Source: Agrostemma githago (taxonomy: Eukaryota > Streptophyta > Magnoliopsida > Caryophyllales > Caryophyllaceae). Taken from it: a stretch of DNA of 64,000 bases. The stretch spans positions 6,238,586 to 6,302,585 of the forward strand of contig OY288243.1 of NCBI GenBank assembly GCA_958450325.1. Reading direction: 5' to 3'. The translations under genes were made by a program, and so were the position numbers. The notes under the pieces are model-generated. The model did not search any database. It had not been told where the DNA came from and saw only the letters and a program-made list of their open reading frames with translations. This document shows, in pieces, positions 26,551 to 38,235 of the stretch. How positions within the stretch are numbered: the first letter of the stretch is position 1; each line of letters opens with the position of its first letter.

Positions 26551-26734
26551 TTTTTTGGTAATTTGTTTTCGATACAATAAAAATGTCGAAAGGAAAAAAA
26601 AAATTAAAATGTTATATATGACTAAATTAAGGTTATAGATACAAACATGTTATGCAATATGAAAGTGTTTGTATTTATAGATGAATTTGAAGTAGTATGG
26701 GAGTTGGAGGGAAATATGATTTTTTTTCAAAATT

Positions 26735-27575
26735 CAAAATTCGACTTTCAACTGTCATATTTTGGGACAGTTTATTTCCGATCGTGAAATTAAAGTGTCA
26801 TTATTTGACCGTTTGAATTCAGTTAGATATTTGAAATTTAAAAGAATCTGTGTACAGTATATTAAATTTGAATTCAAAATTTGACTTTCAACTGTCATAT
26901 TTTAGGACAGTTTATTTCCGATCGTGAAATTAAAGTGTCATTATTTGACCGTTGAAATTCAGTTAGATATTTGAAATTTAAAAGAATCTGTATACAGTAT
27001 ATTAAATTTGAATTCAAATTTCGACTTTCAACTGTCATATTTTGGGACAGTTTATTTCCGATCGTGAAATTAAAGTGTCATTATTTGACCGTTGGAATTC
27101 AGTTAGATATTTGAAATTTAAAAGAATCTGTGTACAGTATATTAAATTTGAATTCAAAATTCGACTTTCAACTGTCATATTTTGGGACAGTTTATTTCCG
27201 ATCGTGAAATTAAAGTGTCATTATTTGACCGTTGGAATTCAGTTAGATATTTGAAATTTAAAAGAATCTGTGTACAGTATATTAAATTTGAATTCAAAAT
27301 TCGACTTTCACCTATCATATTTTGGGACAGTTTATTTCCGATCGTCAAATTAAAGTGTCATTATTTGACCGTTGGAATTCAGTTAGATATTTGAAATTTA
27401 AAATAATCTGTGTACAATATATTAAATTTGAATTCAAAATTCGACTTTCAACTGTCGTATTTTGGGATAGTTTATTTCCGATAGTCAAGTTAAAGTGTCA
27501 TTATTTGACCGTTGGAATTCAGTTAGATATTTGAAATTTAAAAGAATCTGTGTACAATATATTAAAATTGAATTC
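26735..27575. repeat. Six-copy minisatellite with a 140-bp unit
   Basis: Copies start near 26735, 26874, 27014, 27154, 27294 and 27434. Each contains CGACTTTCA, TGTCATATTTTGGGACAG, GTGTCATTATTTGACCGTT and TTGAAATTTAAAAGAATCTG. Copies differ by only a few bases. The array ends about 100 bases before the residual transposase frame. Confidence 0.95.
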
Positions 27576-27674
27576 AAAATATTGTCTTCTATATATAGAG
27601 TAGTAAAAACCATTCATTACACATTATCTTCAATACACTTTTTCTTAAATATAGTTTCTTAAAAATACACATGT

Positions 27675-28263
27675 AATAACTTAACGGTTCTTTATCGCTC
27701 TCCGGTTTTTGATGACTTATTAAATGGAAGAGCCCCATTAGTTAAGTATGTCGTTAACGGTAGTGAGTACAACACTGTTACTATCTTACCGACGGAATTT
27801 ACCCAAATTGGTCTGCATTTGTAAAACCTTTACCCTACCCCAAACACCAAAAGAAAGATTGTTCGCACAAAGACAAGAGGCGGTTAGAAAAGATGTGGAA
27901 CGTGCCTTCGGTGTATTGCAAGCTAGGTTTGCTATTCTTCATCACCCGGCGAGGAGTTGGGACGATGATATTATGAAAAAAATAATGAAGACCTGCATCA
28001 TTCTTCATAACATGATAGTGGAGGATGAACGACATAGTTATGCCTCATATGCTGATCCGAGCGAGTACTATAACGATTTCGAGGGTGGGGAATACAGTGT
28101 TCAGCCATCCGATCACAGTATGTCCTATGTGAATGAATTATCACAGTTCATTGCTAATCGTGCTAATTTGGAGGATAGTTCCTCTAATCAATCTCTCAGG
28201 GATGATCTAGTTGAACATATATGGCGCAAATTTGAGGGTCAAGCTCCAGAAGACAATGACTGA
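27675..28263 (+). pseudogene. Harbinger DDE transposase, C-terminal remnant with frameshifts
   Basis: The transposase cuts and joins the element ends. The remnant begins NNLTVLYRSPVFDDLLNGRA, then needs two frame changes: YLTDGIYPNWSAFVKPLP lies in a second frame (27775-27840), and the rest, including RQEAVRKDVERAFGVLQARF and KTCIILHNMIVEDE, runs to the stop at 28263. The Asp of the LTDGIYP motif and the Glu of DVERAFGVLQ match the second and third catalytic acids of PIF transposases. The N-terminal half with the first Asp is missing. Confidence 0.85.
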
Positions 28264-29250
28264 ATTTATTAGTGTTTATGTAATCTCTAATTTACAAAAC
28301 TTCTATTTTGTTTAAGTGTGCTCTTTTGTTTAAGTTTCTTGTAACGCATCTATTATTGTATCGATTTTTAATTAATGTACTCGGTTTTTATTTCGTAATG
28401 AAAATCGTAATATTTATAACATGTAAGTTATTATTAACTACTCATTTATAGCATATTAATGTACTCGTTTTTTATTTCGTAAATTAAAAAATGCTTATTA
28501 TTAACTACTTATAATGATCAACCTTAGGAAAAAAATTATGAGATGGTTTATGTAAATTAAATGGAAAGATAAGTAAAATAAATGAGTGAGGTAGTATAAA
28601 TGAGGTGGAGTCCTTTATGGAGAGTAAATGGAATCCATGGATGGAAGAACTTTTTTTATGAAAGGTAAAGTGGGATAGAGAAAGTGAGGTGGAAGGAGTG
28701 GAGTCCTCTATGGAGAAAAAAAACTATCCATGGATGGTCATGGCCTTAAGAAATGGGTAAAAAGTGTAAAAGGTATTGGGTTTAGGTGTGGAGGAAAAGA
28801 ATAAAGAATTGAAGAAAGAATAAAGAATGATTAAAAGTACATTCAAAAAAGAAAAGTGAAAAGAAAACCAAACTAAGCTCAAAAAGGAAAATAGGAGGAA
28901 TACTCAAACTAGGAGGGAGTATTATGTATCCCGTTGCTTTGGAAATTTTTCCAAATACGGATCGCAGCCACTTAAGCGCTCCATTCCAACTGCCTTAATT
29001 AGTTGTCGGTCACGTAGACCCAAGCGACGCAATTTTGAGGCTCCTCATGGCGGACGTCTCTTTGAGTATTGAGTGAATATGAGGATTTTTTAGAACGCAA
29101 CTTCGAGCAAAACTAGTTTTGTTTCGTGCAAATTGCACGGATGACGTTAAAAAGATAAATAAAATGAGACGATCTTAATGCGCGGTTTTCCAAAATATTG
29201 CTTTTATTCAAGGGCAAATTGCGCGGTTGTCTTTCAAAATTTGCACAAAC

Positions 29251-29304
29251 TTTCATGTGAGACGATCTTACACTATAATTATTGTAAGACCGTCTCACAT
29301 GAAA
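29251..29304. repeat. Palindrome of a common plant MITE type
   Basis: TTTCATGTGAGACGATCTTA is followed by a 14-base loop and by its near-perfect inverse TAAGACCGTCTCACATGAAA. TGAGACGGTCTTAC-like palindromes are frequent in plant MITEs; element borders are not clear. Confidence 0.75.
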
Positions 29305-29498
29305 CCTTTTTTAAAAATTATGTTATTCTACAAAATTGTGCTATAAAAAAACGTATACAAAACATTAATTTTTCTCACTAATTTTGAGGAAAGGTGAAAT
29401 GGAAATAAAATAAATTTGTTTGAACTTAATATTCATTTTAATCCCCTTATATCCAAACATTATAAAAAGTAATAGGGTTATTTCATGGGAATAATACC

Positions 29499-30298
29499 TG
29501 TTTTGGTAAAAATTTACCGGTCTACGATTTCGGTTGCGGGTCAAAGCGATCGTCCTATAACTACGGGTCGGTGAAATCGAGACGGATCTAGAAAACAAGT
29601 AACAACGAAAGAAAATAACGACACACAAGGTTTTGGTGACGCGGAAACCCAATGAGGGAAAAACCGCGGGGGGATCGGAATCCCACCAAGAGTTTACTAT
29701 GGATGGAAAAAGAACGAAGAAAGGAATACAAAAATGGGTATTATCTATATGGTAGATTGCTAATATTTGTCGTAGAGTATGCTTGGAATGAGTGTGCTTC
29801 AATGAATCCATCCTTCTCCATCTCCTTTCCTTTTATACTACTGCTGACCGTTGCCCCTTTATCCCCCAGAATCTTGACATTTAATCCCCCTTTATTGCTT
29901 GATATCTTGGCATTTACTCCCTCCTCAGCAGTTACATTCTTCTCCTCATTTATCTCCTGGTCAGCAGGAGGGTTTCCCCTAATGTAGGGATTCCCTCTTT
30001 GACCCTTTCTCCTTTGTTTGTGTGGGCTGAGGGTGCTATAGCTAGACTATGTTTGCTGGGCTTATTTGGTTGTGCGGCCCATTGCTTCACTTAGTACATG
30101 CCTTGTCCGGCCCATCATCGTATATTATTCTGGATTTTGGTTGACTTGACGACTTTTGATTATTTTGACTTCCGTCTTTGACCTTCCGACCTTTGACCTT
30201 TGACCCTCGGCTTTTTGACCTTTGACTTCTGACTTTTTGACCGTCCACTCGTGGTATGCCACGTTGTATTCCGAAGGTGCAAATTTTTGGCCCGAACA
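29499..30298 (-). repeat. 3' LTR of the Tat element
   Basis: Matches the 43996-44798 copy with about 2 percent divergence by hand count. A minus-strand TATA box lies near 29832. The purine-rich tract adjoins its inner edge at 30299. Confidence 0.93.
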
Positions 30299-30313
30299 AA
30301 TGCCCCCAAATTT
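30299..30313 (-). other. Polypurine tract
   Basis: On the minus strand AAATTTGGGGGCATT lies directly before the 3' LTR, the position where plus-strand DNA synthesis is primed. Confidence 0.7.
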
Positions 30314-30339
30314 CCGACTAAGCTCATCTTAAGCGGGAA

Positions 30340-31314
30340 TTTCCGTTTGCTTCCATTGCAGACGGTTGGAGTGGCGGTTGATTTCTTGATCAGATCATTT
30401 GGCCTAGACCCGGAGCAGAGTATATTTCGTTACTTGCTCTATTCTTCCAAAGGTGATCCTTCCTCTCCTCCCCAGAAGAAGAAGAGCCTGGTAAGAACGT
30501 GTCTTCGAGCAAGATACATCCATGCTGGGCTAAGTTCACCTGGCCTCGGCCTTCCATGGTGCTCATTTTCGCTTGCTCTTTCCTTCAGGATCCGCTAAGC
30601 CTTAGGTGACCCTAGAACGAGTTGTGGCTGCTAGAGGGCAGGCCGTTGCTATTAGGGTGGCCTCCAGGAGAAAAGTTGGTTCTACTTCTGCTGGCTTTGC
30701 TGGTTCTAGGAGAAGGCGTAACTCGTCCCCTCTCTTAGAAATTAATCCTACAGAAAGTGAACCTCCAGCGGTGGACCTTTATGATCTTCACTCTTATTCT
30801 GCCCCCGGATCCATTGATGATGTTCCTACTTGAGTGATGCTCAAATTTCCTGAAGGCTTTGGTATGTCCAAGTCTGCAGATGATATAACTTTTCTGGATC
30901 AGATGCTACTTCCTAGTCTCAGGTCTGTGCTAGAAAAAGGTTCTCTGAAGGAGTTGGACTTGGTTTGCAGATTGTTGGCGGAGGAATCTGGTTGTATAGA
31001 AGAAGCGACTGGATGAGGAATTTTCTGTGGCGCCTGACCTGGATGCTCTTTCTGATGTGGAGGCGGAGGATCTGAAGGAGTCCGTTGATTTCTCCATTGC
31101 TGATCAGGAGGCTGATGGGCAAGAGAGTGTGGACCAGGAGGATGTCGTTGATGATCCTGGGAGAGGTTTTGTTGCTGTTCATCAGAGGCCCAGGTTTCTG
31201 CAGGAGGATCTGCTACAGTTCCACCTCCATCAGAGGAGAATGTCCAGGCTGTGGACCAAGTTCTGCTGGAGTGATGCTACTCCTCTTTTGTTGAACTCTG
31301 TCTTCGGCTTGTGA
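30340..31314 (+). pseudogene. Antisense reading frames in the 3' region of the Tat element
   Basis: On the strand opposite gag-pol, between integrase and 3' LTR, open stretches include GVAVDFLIRSFGLDPEQSIF (from about 30367), a Ser/Arg-rich segment (ASRRKVGSTSAGFAGSRRRR), and an acidic part (APDLDALSDVEAEDLKESVD). Stops separate them at about 30597, 30831 and 31014. Extra antisense frames at this position are known in several Tat-lineage elements; their function is not known. Introns or decay could explain the breaks. Confidence 0.55.
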
Positions 31315-32060
31315 AACCTGTGTGGTGTGAAATTCTGTTAGTGTTTGCAAAATATTTTATCTAGTAACTTTGCCTTTGCTCAGGGGAGCAAAGTGTTTTA
31401 TTCGAATGCTTTGTGGTACTTTGTATTTAACTGTTGATCACGATTGTTTGCTTTTGACTGTAATCGTTTGTTGTAGTTTTGTCTTACTACCTTCTGTTGT
31501 ATGCATGCCTTATGTTTGTATGGTCGACCTTTGATATAGTGGTGGCCTGGGGTTTAGTTCGCTCACTCAGTCGGAGGTGCCACGCTTTGCGTGGGTGTTA
31601 AGTGGCGCAGGAGACTGTAATGTCCCGGTTGTAGGCACTTAGTCACAAGACACACGCCTCTGTAGAAATTGTGCACTCCACCAGATTAGTCACCAACTCT
31701 AAGTTTGGGAAAACTGATAAAATTTGGCAAAGATGGGGAATGCAATATTTGAATACATATGCGGAAGAAAATCGAATTTCGAAAACATATGAAGAAAGAA
31801 ATCAAATTTTGAAAATATGTGCCACAAGAAAATCGAACTTTGAAAAAGAAATCAAAATTTTATCCGTTTTTAAATATGCGGGAGAGATTTTAAATTTTGC
31901 GAAAAGAAAGCGAAGCAGACAGAAGAATGAGTGAAAAATTTAAATATATGTTTGCGAGGTTTGATAAGATTAAACCTGGGTTCTGGTGGAGATGCACCTG
32001 GCAGAATAGATGCCACGTTTCTGGTGGCAGTGGCCCGGATTGCTGGCGGCTGTAGCACCT
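31315..32060. other. Tat 3' untranslated region
   Basis: Between the integrase stop (minus strand) and the antisense frames. It includes repeated GAAGAAAATCGAA-like words near 31765-31850. No domain-bearing frame was found on either strand. Confidence 0.5.
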
Positions 32061-32809
32061 TTAGAAGAAGTATTTCTTCAAGTGCATGATATTCCATGGT
32101 TTTTGGATGATTTTCCCCTCCATGGTCATAAGTCGGTAGGCTCCGTTCCCAACTACTTTCTCTATTTGGTAGGGCCCTTCCCAACTGTAGGCGAACTTTC
32201 CTGCTCGCTGGTTTCTGGTATTCTGGAAGACTTTCATGAGAACTAAGTCTCCCTCCTGCAGGACTCTGACTTTGACATTACTTGTTGTAACTTCTGGCGA
32301 CCGTCTGTCTGTAGGAGGCCATCCTTTCTTGAGCATCAGTCCTGAGCTCGTCTATAGTATCAAAGCTGCTTGCCATCTCCACCTGGTTACTGTCTTCTGT
32401 TATGCAACCGTATCTGTGGGTAGGCACTTTCACTTCTGAAGGGACGACGGCCTCAGCACCAAAGACCAAGCTGAAAGGCGTTTGCCCTGTAGCCACCTTG
32501 GGTGTAGTTCTATCAGACCATAGCACCAAGGGGAGTTCCTCTGCCCATCTGCCCCCTGCCTCCTCCAGCCTTCTCTTCAGGTTGTCTGTCACAATTTTGT
32601 TGCTAGACTCCGCCTGACCATTAAACTGAGGGTTTCTAGGTGTAGTCTTGCTTAGTGTGATGTTCCACCTGGCACAGTAGGCCTCCATCTTGTTGCCAAT
32701 AAACTGGGATCCGTTGTCGCAGATGATTTCTGAAGGAATGCCAAACCTGCAGATAATGTTACATTTTATGAAGGATATAACCTGTTTTTCAGTCACCTGA
32801 GGGAATGCT
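32061..32809 (-). pseudogene. Tat integrase, C-terminal half
   Basis: This is the continuation of the integrase beyond CACTA-1. It starts with the phenylalanine-proline codons next to the GCT duplication and VTEKQVISFI, contains the DDE core motif ICDNGSQFIGNKM and the later catalytic Glu region (NPQFNGQAESSNKIVTDNLK), and ends with a chromodomain-like C-terminus (EGDLVLMKV, GPYQIEKVV, PWNIMHLKKYF). One frame change near 32300 is needed. Confidence 0.9.
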
Positions 32810-32829
32810 CACTACTAAAATCACCCGCA

Positions 32830-33095
32830 TTAACGACGGAAAAAGAGCGACGGAGCAAAAATTCCGTAAAAAATCAAAAAAAATCGACGGATTTTCTCAA
32901 AATTCCGACGGATCAGTATTTGTGACGGCGTAGCCGTCACAAACCAGAAATAGTCCGTCACACATGTTGGGCGCCAATGACTATAATCTAAGCGGGATAA
33001 ATTTTTGACGGAGTTACAGATTTGTGACGGTTAGGGCGTCCAAAATTACTATTTGTGACGGATAGTAGGGACGGCTAGGCCGTCACAATAATTCA
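32830..33095. repeat. CACTA-1 left subterminal repeats
   Basis: Multiple short units of GACGGAT, TGTGACGG and TAGCCGTCACAAA in both orientations, the binding-site array type found near CACTA ends. Confidence 0.85.
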
Positions 33096-33201
33096 TGACT
33101 TAAAAAAAAAACCGACGAACCCTTATGTTGTTGTATTCATTATTCCCGTCATAATATCCCAAACCCCTCCCCCTTAACATAGAAACCCAAAAACGTCCCC
33201 T

Positions 33202-33480
33202 TTGTTTCACCCTCGCCGGCGTCCTTCACCGTCTACGGCGGTCCCTTTCCGTCGCCGGTCGTCCCTTGCCGTGCCTCACCGTCGCTGTTCGTCACGCCGT
33301 CCTCCGTATCTCACTCTCCCTTCCTCCTTTCCCTTTCCTCCTTTCCTCTTCCTCCTTTCCGTTGTGTTCTTCCTCTTCGCCGGCCGTCGTTGTCCGTCAG
33401 GCTCTACCCGACCACCACTGCTCCTGTTCTCCTCCGCACTCATAAAATCTGGTATATCTAAACCCTAATTATTTTTAATT
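33202..33480 (+). other. GC/pyrimidine-rich leader-like segment of CACTA-1
   Basis: A CGCCGTC/CTTCCTCCTTT-rich stretch contrasts with the AT-rich surroundings and ends near a possible donor (AAATCTG then GTATATC at about 33450). It could be a first exon or untranslated leader. The Arg/Pro/Ser-rich frame is low complexity and not claimed as protein. Confidence 0.35.
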
Positions 33481-35564
33481 GTTTGTATCAAGTTTGAGTT
33501 GTATTTGGTGTGCTTGCTATTGATTGAAAGTTACATAATTACTAAAAATTGATGGAATGAAGCTTGATTGACTGAAATTATGATCAATTAGATGTTAAAT
33601 CAGGGTTAAGTATGAGTTGTATTAAGTTGTTTCAATATCCCCTAAATTCAGATGACATAGTTGTATTAAGATGTTAAATTCAGATGACTACACTCGCTTG
33701 GAAATTTGATCGTGATACTAGATTGCTGAAGGCCCGAGACTCAGGAGTAGTGAATTTTATGAGCTATTCGACTGCAAATCGAGTCTTTCTGTGAATAGTT
33801 AGATTACCGAACTGTCTGTTTACATTTTTTTCCAGATGTATTACCAATTTTTTCCATATGGATTGGGCAATGCCTGAGATGAAACCCCCTTAGAGGGATG
33901 GAAGAGCTTCCTCTTTAATTGTGTATATTAATATTATGACTGTTGATGTAATTCAGTGATGTTTTTGACAGGCTTTTCCCCAAAAGCTTCATTTCATTTC
34001 TCTTTGGCCAAGAGCCTTTCATATACTCCATAATTAAAGTCGGTCTAATCATTCAATCTCCTCTTATGTGAACTTCCTTCTCATCCAATCCCAAGTTTGC
34101 TCCTGTTACAAAACTACAATTCATGGCAAGACCATGACCATGTAGAGCCTTGTTCCTTGTACTGTGATCTCGACACTTCTTGTGTTTGTGTTAGTGCTGA
34201 AACATTGCGATGAATGCGTGTCAGAGATTCAAGTGTATTTAATTGCAGAGTTCGATTGTGACGCAATCACCACTGGATTCATCTTCAGACATTTAAATAA
34301 TTCATATTAATATATAGAAATATTTTCAAGAATTTAAAATAATAATAATAATACTCCTATCAGATTCACCCTGGACAAACTGTAACAAAAAGTATACAGT
34401 AGTCTAGAAACCACCTACCAATACCATCCATTTTCTCCCAATCATAAACTTTACATTAAAATCTTCAGAACATTTGTATAGAGAATAGATAAATCAAATC
34501 TGTGGAGCTTCACCTTTTTCTTTTTAATAGAAGAAATTAGGACTGTGCAACAATAGGGTCAGACCAGAAAAATAGACGACGAAATTATGCCCGAGACTCA
34601 GGAGTAGTGAATTTTATGTTTTTTTTTACCTTGACGTGATCAATATCTTATGAGAAATACAAGATCTTTTGAATGTTTTCAATTGAACCAATAATGACAC
34701 TAAAACCTTCTCCAAAAGAAAGATGACGAGTGAAGAAGCAATTATTTCTGAACTTCCCTTCGTTGAAATATTTCTGAAATTCAGTTGCATCTATATATTT
34801 TTTAACTATGTCCCCCCTCTTGTTTAAGCTTCCTCAGATCTGTTGCGATATGCTGATAATGTTTCTTCTCTATCAGGGTAGGCCCACCCATCTATTTATG
34901 AAGGGAACTAATGATATGCTTAATAATAATATGGTCTACTATTTATTCTACAACAAGTAGTTTCAAAAGGCACGATGGTTGATCGTGTTGCGTGAAATAC
35001 TTGTAGATTTTTCAAAAGGCCCAAAATAGTCGAAACCTCTTAGGAGAGTCTGAGTAACACAGATTATGAGGGTTAATTTCGTCAATCTGATGTTCCTTTG
35101 TCGTTACTATCACATTTTTCTCCTCCTTTAATTTCGAGTTGAATGACTATGATGGTTAATTTCAAAAATGTGTTGTTTCTTTGTTGTTAATATACCCTTC
35201 TTTCCTCACCAAATTTCGAGATGAATGACTATGACGGTTTATTTCATCAATTTGTTGTTACTATGCCATTTTTTCCTGCCTCTTAATTTGACTATGACGG
35301 TTGTCTTGAGTTCTTCAAAATAAGTTCTTGTTTAAGAACCAAGTTCTTGTTAAATCCAAGACAAGATTGTCCAATTACTATTTTATTTATTTATTTATTT
35401 TTATTTAACTTTCTCTTGTAAGAACTTTATTTAGAGTTTTTCCATTGTTTCTAAAAGTTCTAAGCATATGAAGTTTGTCAAAACCTTACATGGCAATGAC
35501 AAACTTTATATTGAGTTTGTCCATTGTGATTGCTCTAAGCATATCTTCGTCTATCGTGTATTAG
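33481..35564. other. CACTA-1 interior without a recognised gene
   Basis: AT-rich intron-like DNA. A 30-base sequence beginning CCCGAGACTCAGGAGTAGTG occurs at about 33732 and again at about 34590, about 860 bases apart. Diverged units of about 90 bp containing GAATGACTATGA and GGTTAATTTC or GGTTTATTTC recur between 35040 and 35300. Confidence 0.55.
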
Positions 35565-36270
35565 GCATATGTTCAGCAACTGGAAAGCAGTAGAGTTAGG
35601 CTTGCCCATTTAGAACGTGAGCTCGAAAGAGCTTGCCAGCAGGTACCGTTTCTTTTTCTCTCGTTAGTATCTCTAGCTTCTAAACCCCACTATTCAGTCA
35701 TCAACCATGGGTTTGGGTTGGACATATGTTAGAGAGTAACTTCGATTTTGGCATTGCCTAATATGGGTTTGGGTTGGGTTAGTTGGACCACGTCCAATAG
35801 GTTGGCAGGTTGCCTGACTTGCCAGTTGCCACCACAAATAACTCTAATTCCGAACATAAATTCTGAACTCCATTTTTTGTAGTGCAGGGTTTTATTGTCT
35901 CAGGAAGCCCTAGTGAAGCAGCTAATTCTGTAGGAACAAACGGTATCAAGCTTTCAGATTATCAACTTGCTACTTCATAATATATAAGCCTCCTCCAAAA
36001 TAGCTTACATACTTTTATCATTTTGTTTTGTCCATCATTTTAAAGCCTTCTAATTGATTACTCTATCTCTCTAACGTTGCTACATTCTAGAAGTAGTGGC
36101 CTTTGACATTCAGTACAATCGTTGGCTGGATGAGCATCAAAGACTGATGAATGACACAAGATCGGCACTAGATTCTAATGAACGTGATGATCACTTACGA
36201 GTTCATGTAGATGGTGTAATGTCTCACTATGACAATTTATATCGACTAAAAAGTGTAGGAGCTAGTGACT
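35565..36270 (+). pseudogene. Captured exons of a TGA-type bZIP transcription factor
   Basis: Three consecutive exon-like pieces keep host gene order and splice sites. 35565-35642 (AYVQQLESSRVRLAHLEREL) is the end of the leucine zipper. 35888-35942 (GFIVSGSPSEAANSVGTN) is the linker. 36091 to about 36270 (EVVAFDIQYNRWLDEHQRLM and VDGVMSHYDNLYRLK) is the start of the DOG1 domain of TGA factors. Each begins after AG, the first two end at GT, and phases join correctly. The basic region upstream and the rest of the DOG1 domain are missing; after about 36270 the sequence no longer matches. TGA factors are nuclear regulators of defence and flower development. Retained introns show DNA-level capture. 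Confidence 0.85.
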
Positions 36271-36540
36271 ATCAATGGCAGACATGGAATGTGGAATCAT
36301 TAAAGAATAGACATAGCAAATGCGAATCATTAAAATTTATTTTCTACCAATATTTTTGACAAAATTATAATTTGGATTTCTCGAATAATAAATAATTTGA
36401 TCATAATTGTGTGTGTGTGTTGGGAGGAGTATCTTGAATCAATCGATTTAATCCAATAGGAGTGTACAGGAAATGACTTCTTTTGTACTGGGTATTAGTC
36501 AAGTGATGTTGTTCAATTAGAGCGTGTTTCCCTTTCACAG

Positions 36541-36643
36541 GTACCACGACAATGCATTTGTTACTTCTCGAGTGCTGCACATTGTAGACGGTCTCAACTC
36601 TTCTGTAACCTACCCCTTGTGGGAAACTTTGTTCAAGATTCAG
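36541..36643 (+). pseudogene. Exon-like segment of an unidentified gene
   Basis: It follows TTTCACAG and ends at CAG before GTTCGT. Its 34 codons read YHDNAFVTSRVLHIVDGLNS, then SVTYPLWETLFKIQ, with good protein-like composition. I cannot name the source gene. It may be another captured host exon. Confidence 0.45.
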
Positions 36644-37361
36644 GTTCGTCTAGTTCATCTCTCTCTATTTATTTTCTAGCATTGGGATATTCATATTGAT
36701 AACTCAGCATATTGCTTCTGCTTTCTGATGTTGTTTATCTCACTTGTGTACTACTGTATATCGTGATAATAGATTATTATTTCGCTTTCGCCTGTTCCAT
36801 AAAGGTCAAGGGACTTGTTGTCGTTCAGTGACCTTTTTGTTGCTCATGAGCGGTTAGGACAATCACAATAGAATATATGCTCCTAACCCTCCTACTAGAG
36901 GAGGGTAGGTAAGTGTTAGTCGATCTACTTAATTAGATAGCGTTTCCTGTATATGAACCTGAAAAATCAGCATCACCCGAACACTATTCTGAGGTTAAAG
37001 TGTGTATCATTTGGGTATAGATTTATAGTGAATACAATTTGTTCCAAATGAATGCTTCGCTAAACCAAATATCAAATCATCTCATACATACATACATACA
37101 GATCGAAGCTCTACATGCGTAATTATGAGTAATTACAAAGCTAAGAATTCAGTCCTAGAGCTTCTACATGCGTGTTTATTGGATGATCACACCGTCATTA
37201 ACTCTAGAGATACTGTTTCTCATGAGAATGTTGTTCCTTACTTTATTGGATGATCACACCGTCTTGAGTTCTTTTTTTTTTACAAATTTTAATTTCATTA
37301 GAAAACTTTGATTATGTTTGTTAGACACTATTAATTCCATTATGTGATATTTATATTTTAG

Positions 37362-37844
37362 GATGCATACCAACGATTATGCGAGACATTTGTCCGGGAA
37401 AACAGTAGAGAGCCGACTATTGAAGAGCAATGCAAATTGTATCATGACGCCGTTGGGGGTTTCGATTCCAAATTGCGAATATATGGCGTTGGGAATGTGG
37501 CTCCCGAATTTTTTACTCCTCCTTCGAGTAGGAGTCGCTCTAATCCTCAAGATCCTTACATTCCGAGCATTACCATTCAAGTTCAAGAGACCGTGAATGA
37601 GAAGTTAAGTAAAGTGGAGGCGGAGCAAGCAGAGGCACGTCGTGAACGAGAGGAGGCAAGGCGCGATCGGGAGGAGGCAAGACGTGATCGGGAGAAAACT
37701 GCGCAAATGATGGAGTTCTTGCGGAAAAAGATGGGGTACCAGCCAGACGAAACTTGCTCTTCCGACCTTGAGTTCCACCGAGATGACTTCGCTGATGACG
37801 GACACGGATTTGGAAGAACGCCGCCGGTCAACCCTGTCGGTTAG
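37362..37844 (+). pseudogene. CACTA PTTA/Transposase_24-type protein, last exon
   Basis: After an AG at 37360-37361 the frame reads DAYQRLCETFVRENSREPTI, then YHDAVGGFDSKLRIYGVGNV, then a coiled coil of repeated REEARRD units, and ends at 37844. The AVGG...YGVG motif is the end of the En/Spm PTTA (Transposase_24) domain, and a charged coiled-coil tail is normal. The protein is thought to bind the subterminal repeats. The upstream exons are missing or replaced by captured DNA, so it is probably not functional. Confidence 0.8.
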
Positions 37845-38235
37845 ACTTGGTTTATTCTCTAATTTAGTATCGCTTCTAGTATCTAAGTGTAGTATTTAAT
37901 TTAGAATGCACTTAGTTATAAACCTAACCTGTCAAATTTTGCTTGTGTTAAAATTTAGCCTAACTTGTGAAGTGTAGGTTATGCTCGTAGCGCTTTAAAA
38001 ACTTAGTAAGTTAATGTTTTTGTAAAGTTGTAGATGTGAAGTACTATTATCGATCGGTGTGTTTCTATGCTCCTCGCTCTCATTTATTGATATATTGCTG
38101 GGTGATTTTGTTCCCGCTATGCGGTCGACAACATATTTTGAGTAAATGTCGCTTATATGGAGGATGTTGATGCTAATGTCGATGTTTGATTTTATGTGGA
38201 AAATGGAGGATCAAAAACCTTCTGCTACTAAACAA

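Noticed and set aside
33202..33468. An 88-codon frame in CACTA-1 as a gene
   Set aside because: Low-complexity Arg/Pro/Ser composition from CGCCGTC-rich DNA; more likely an untranslated leader.
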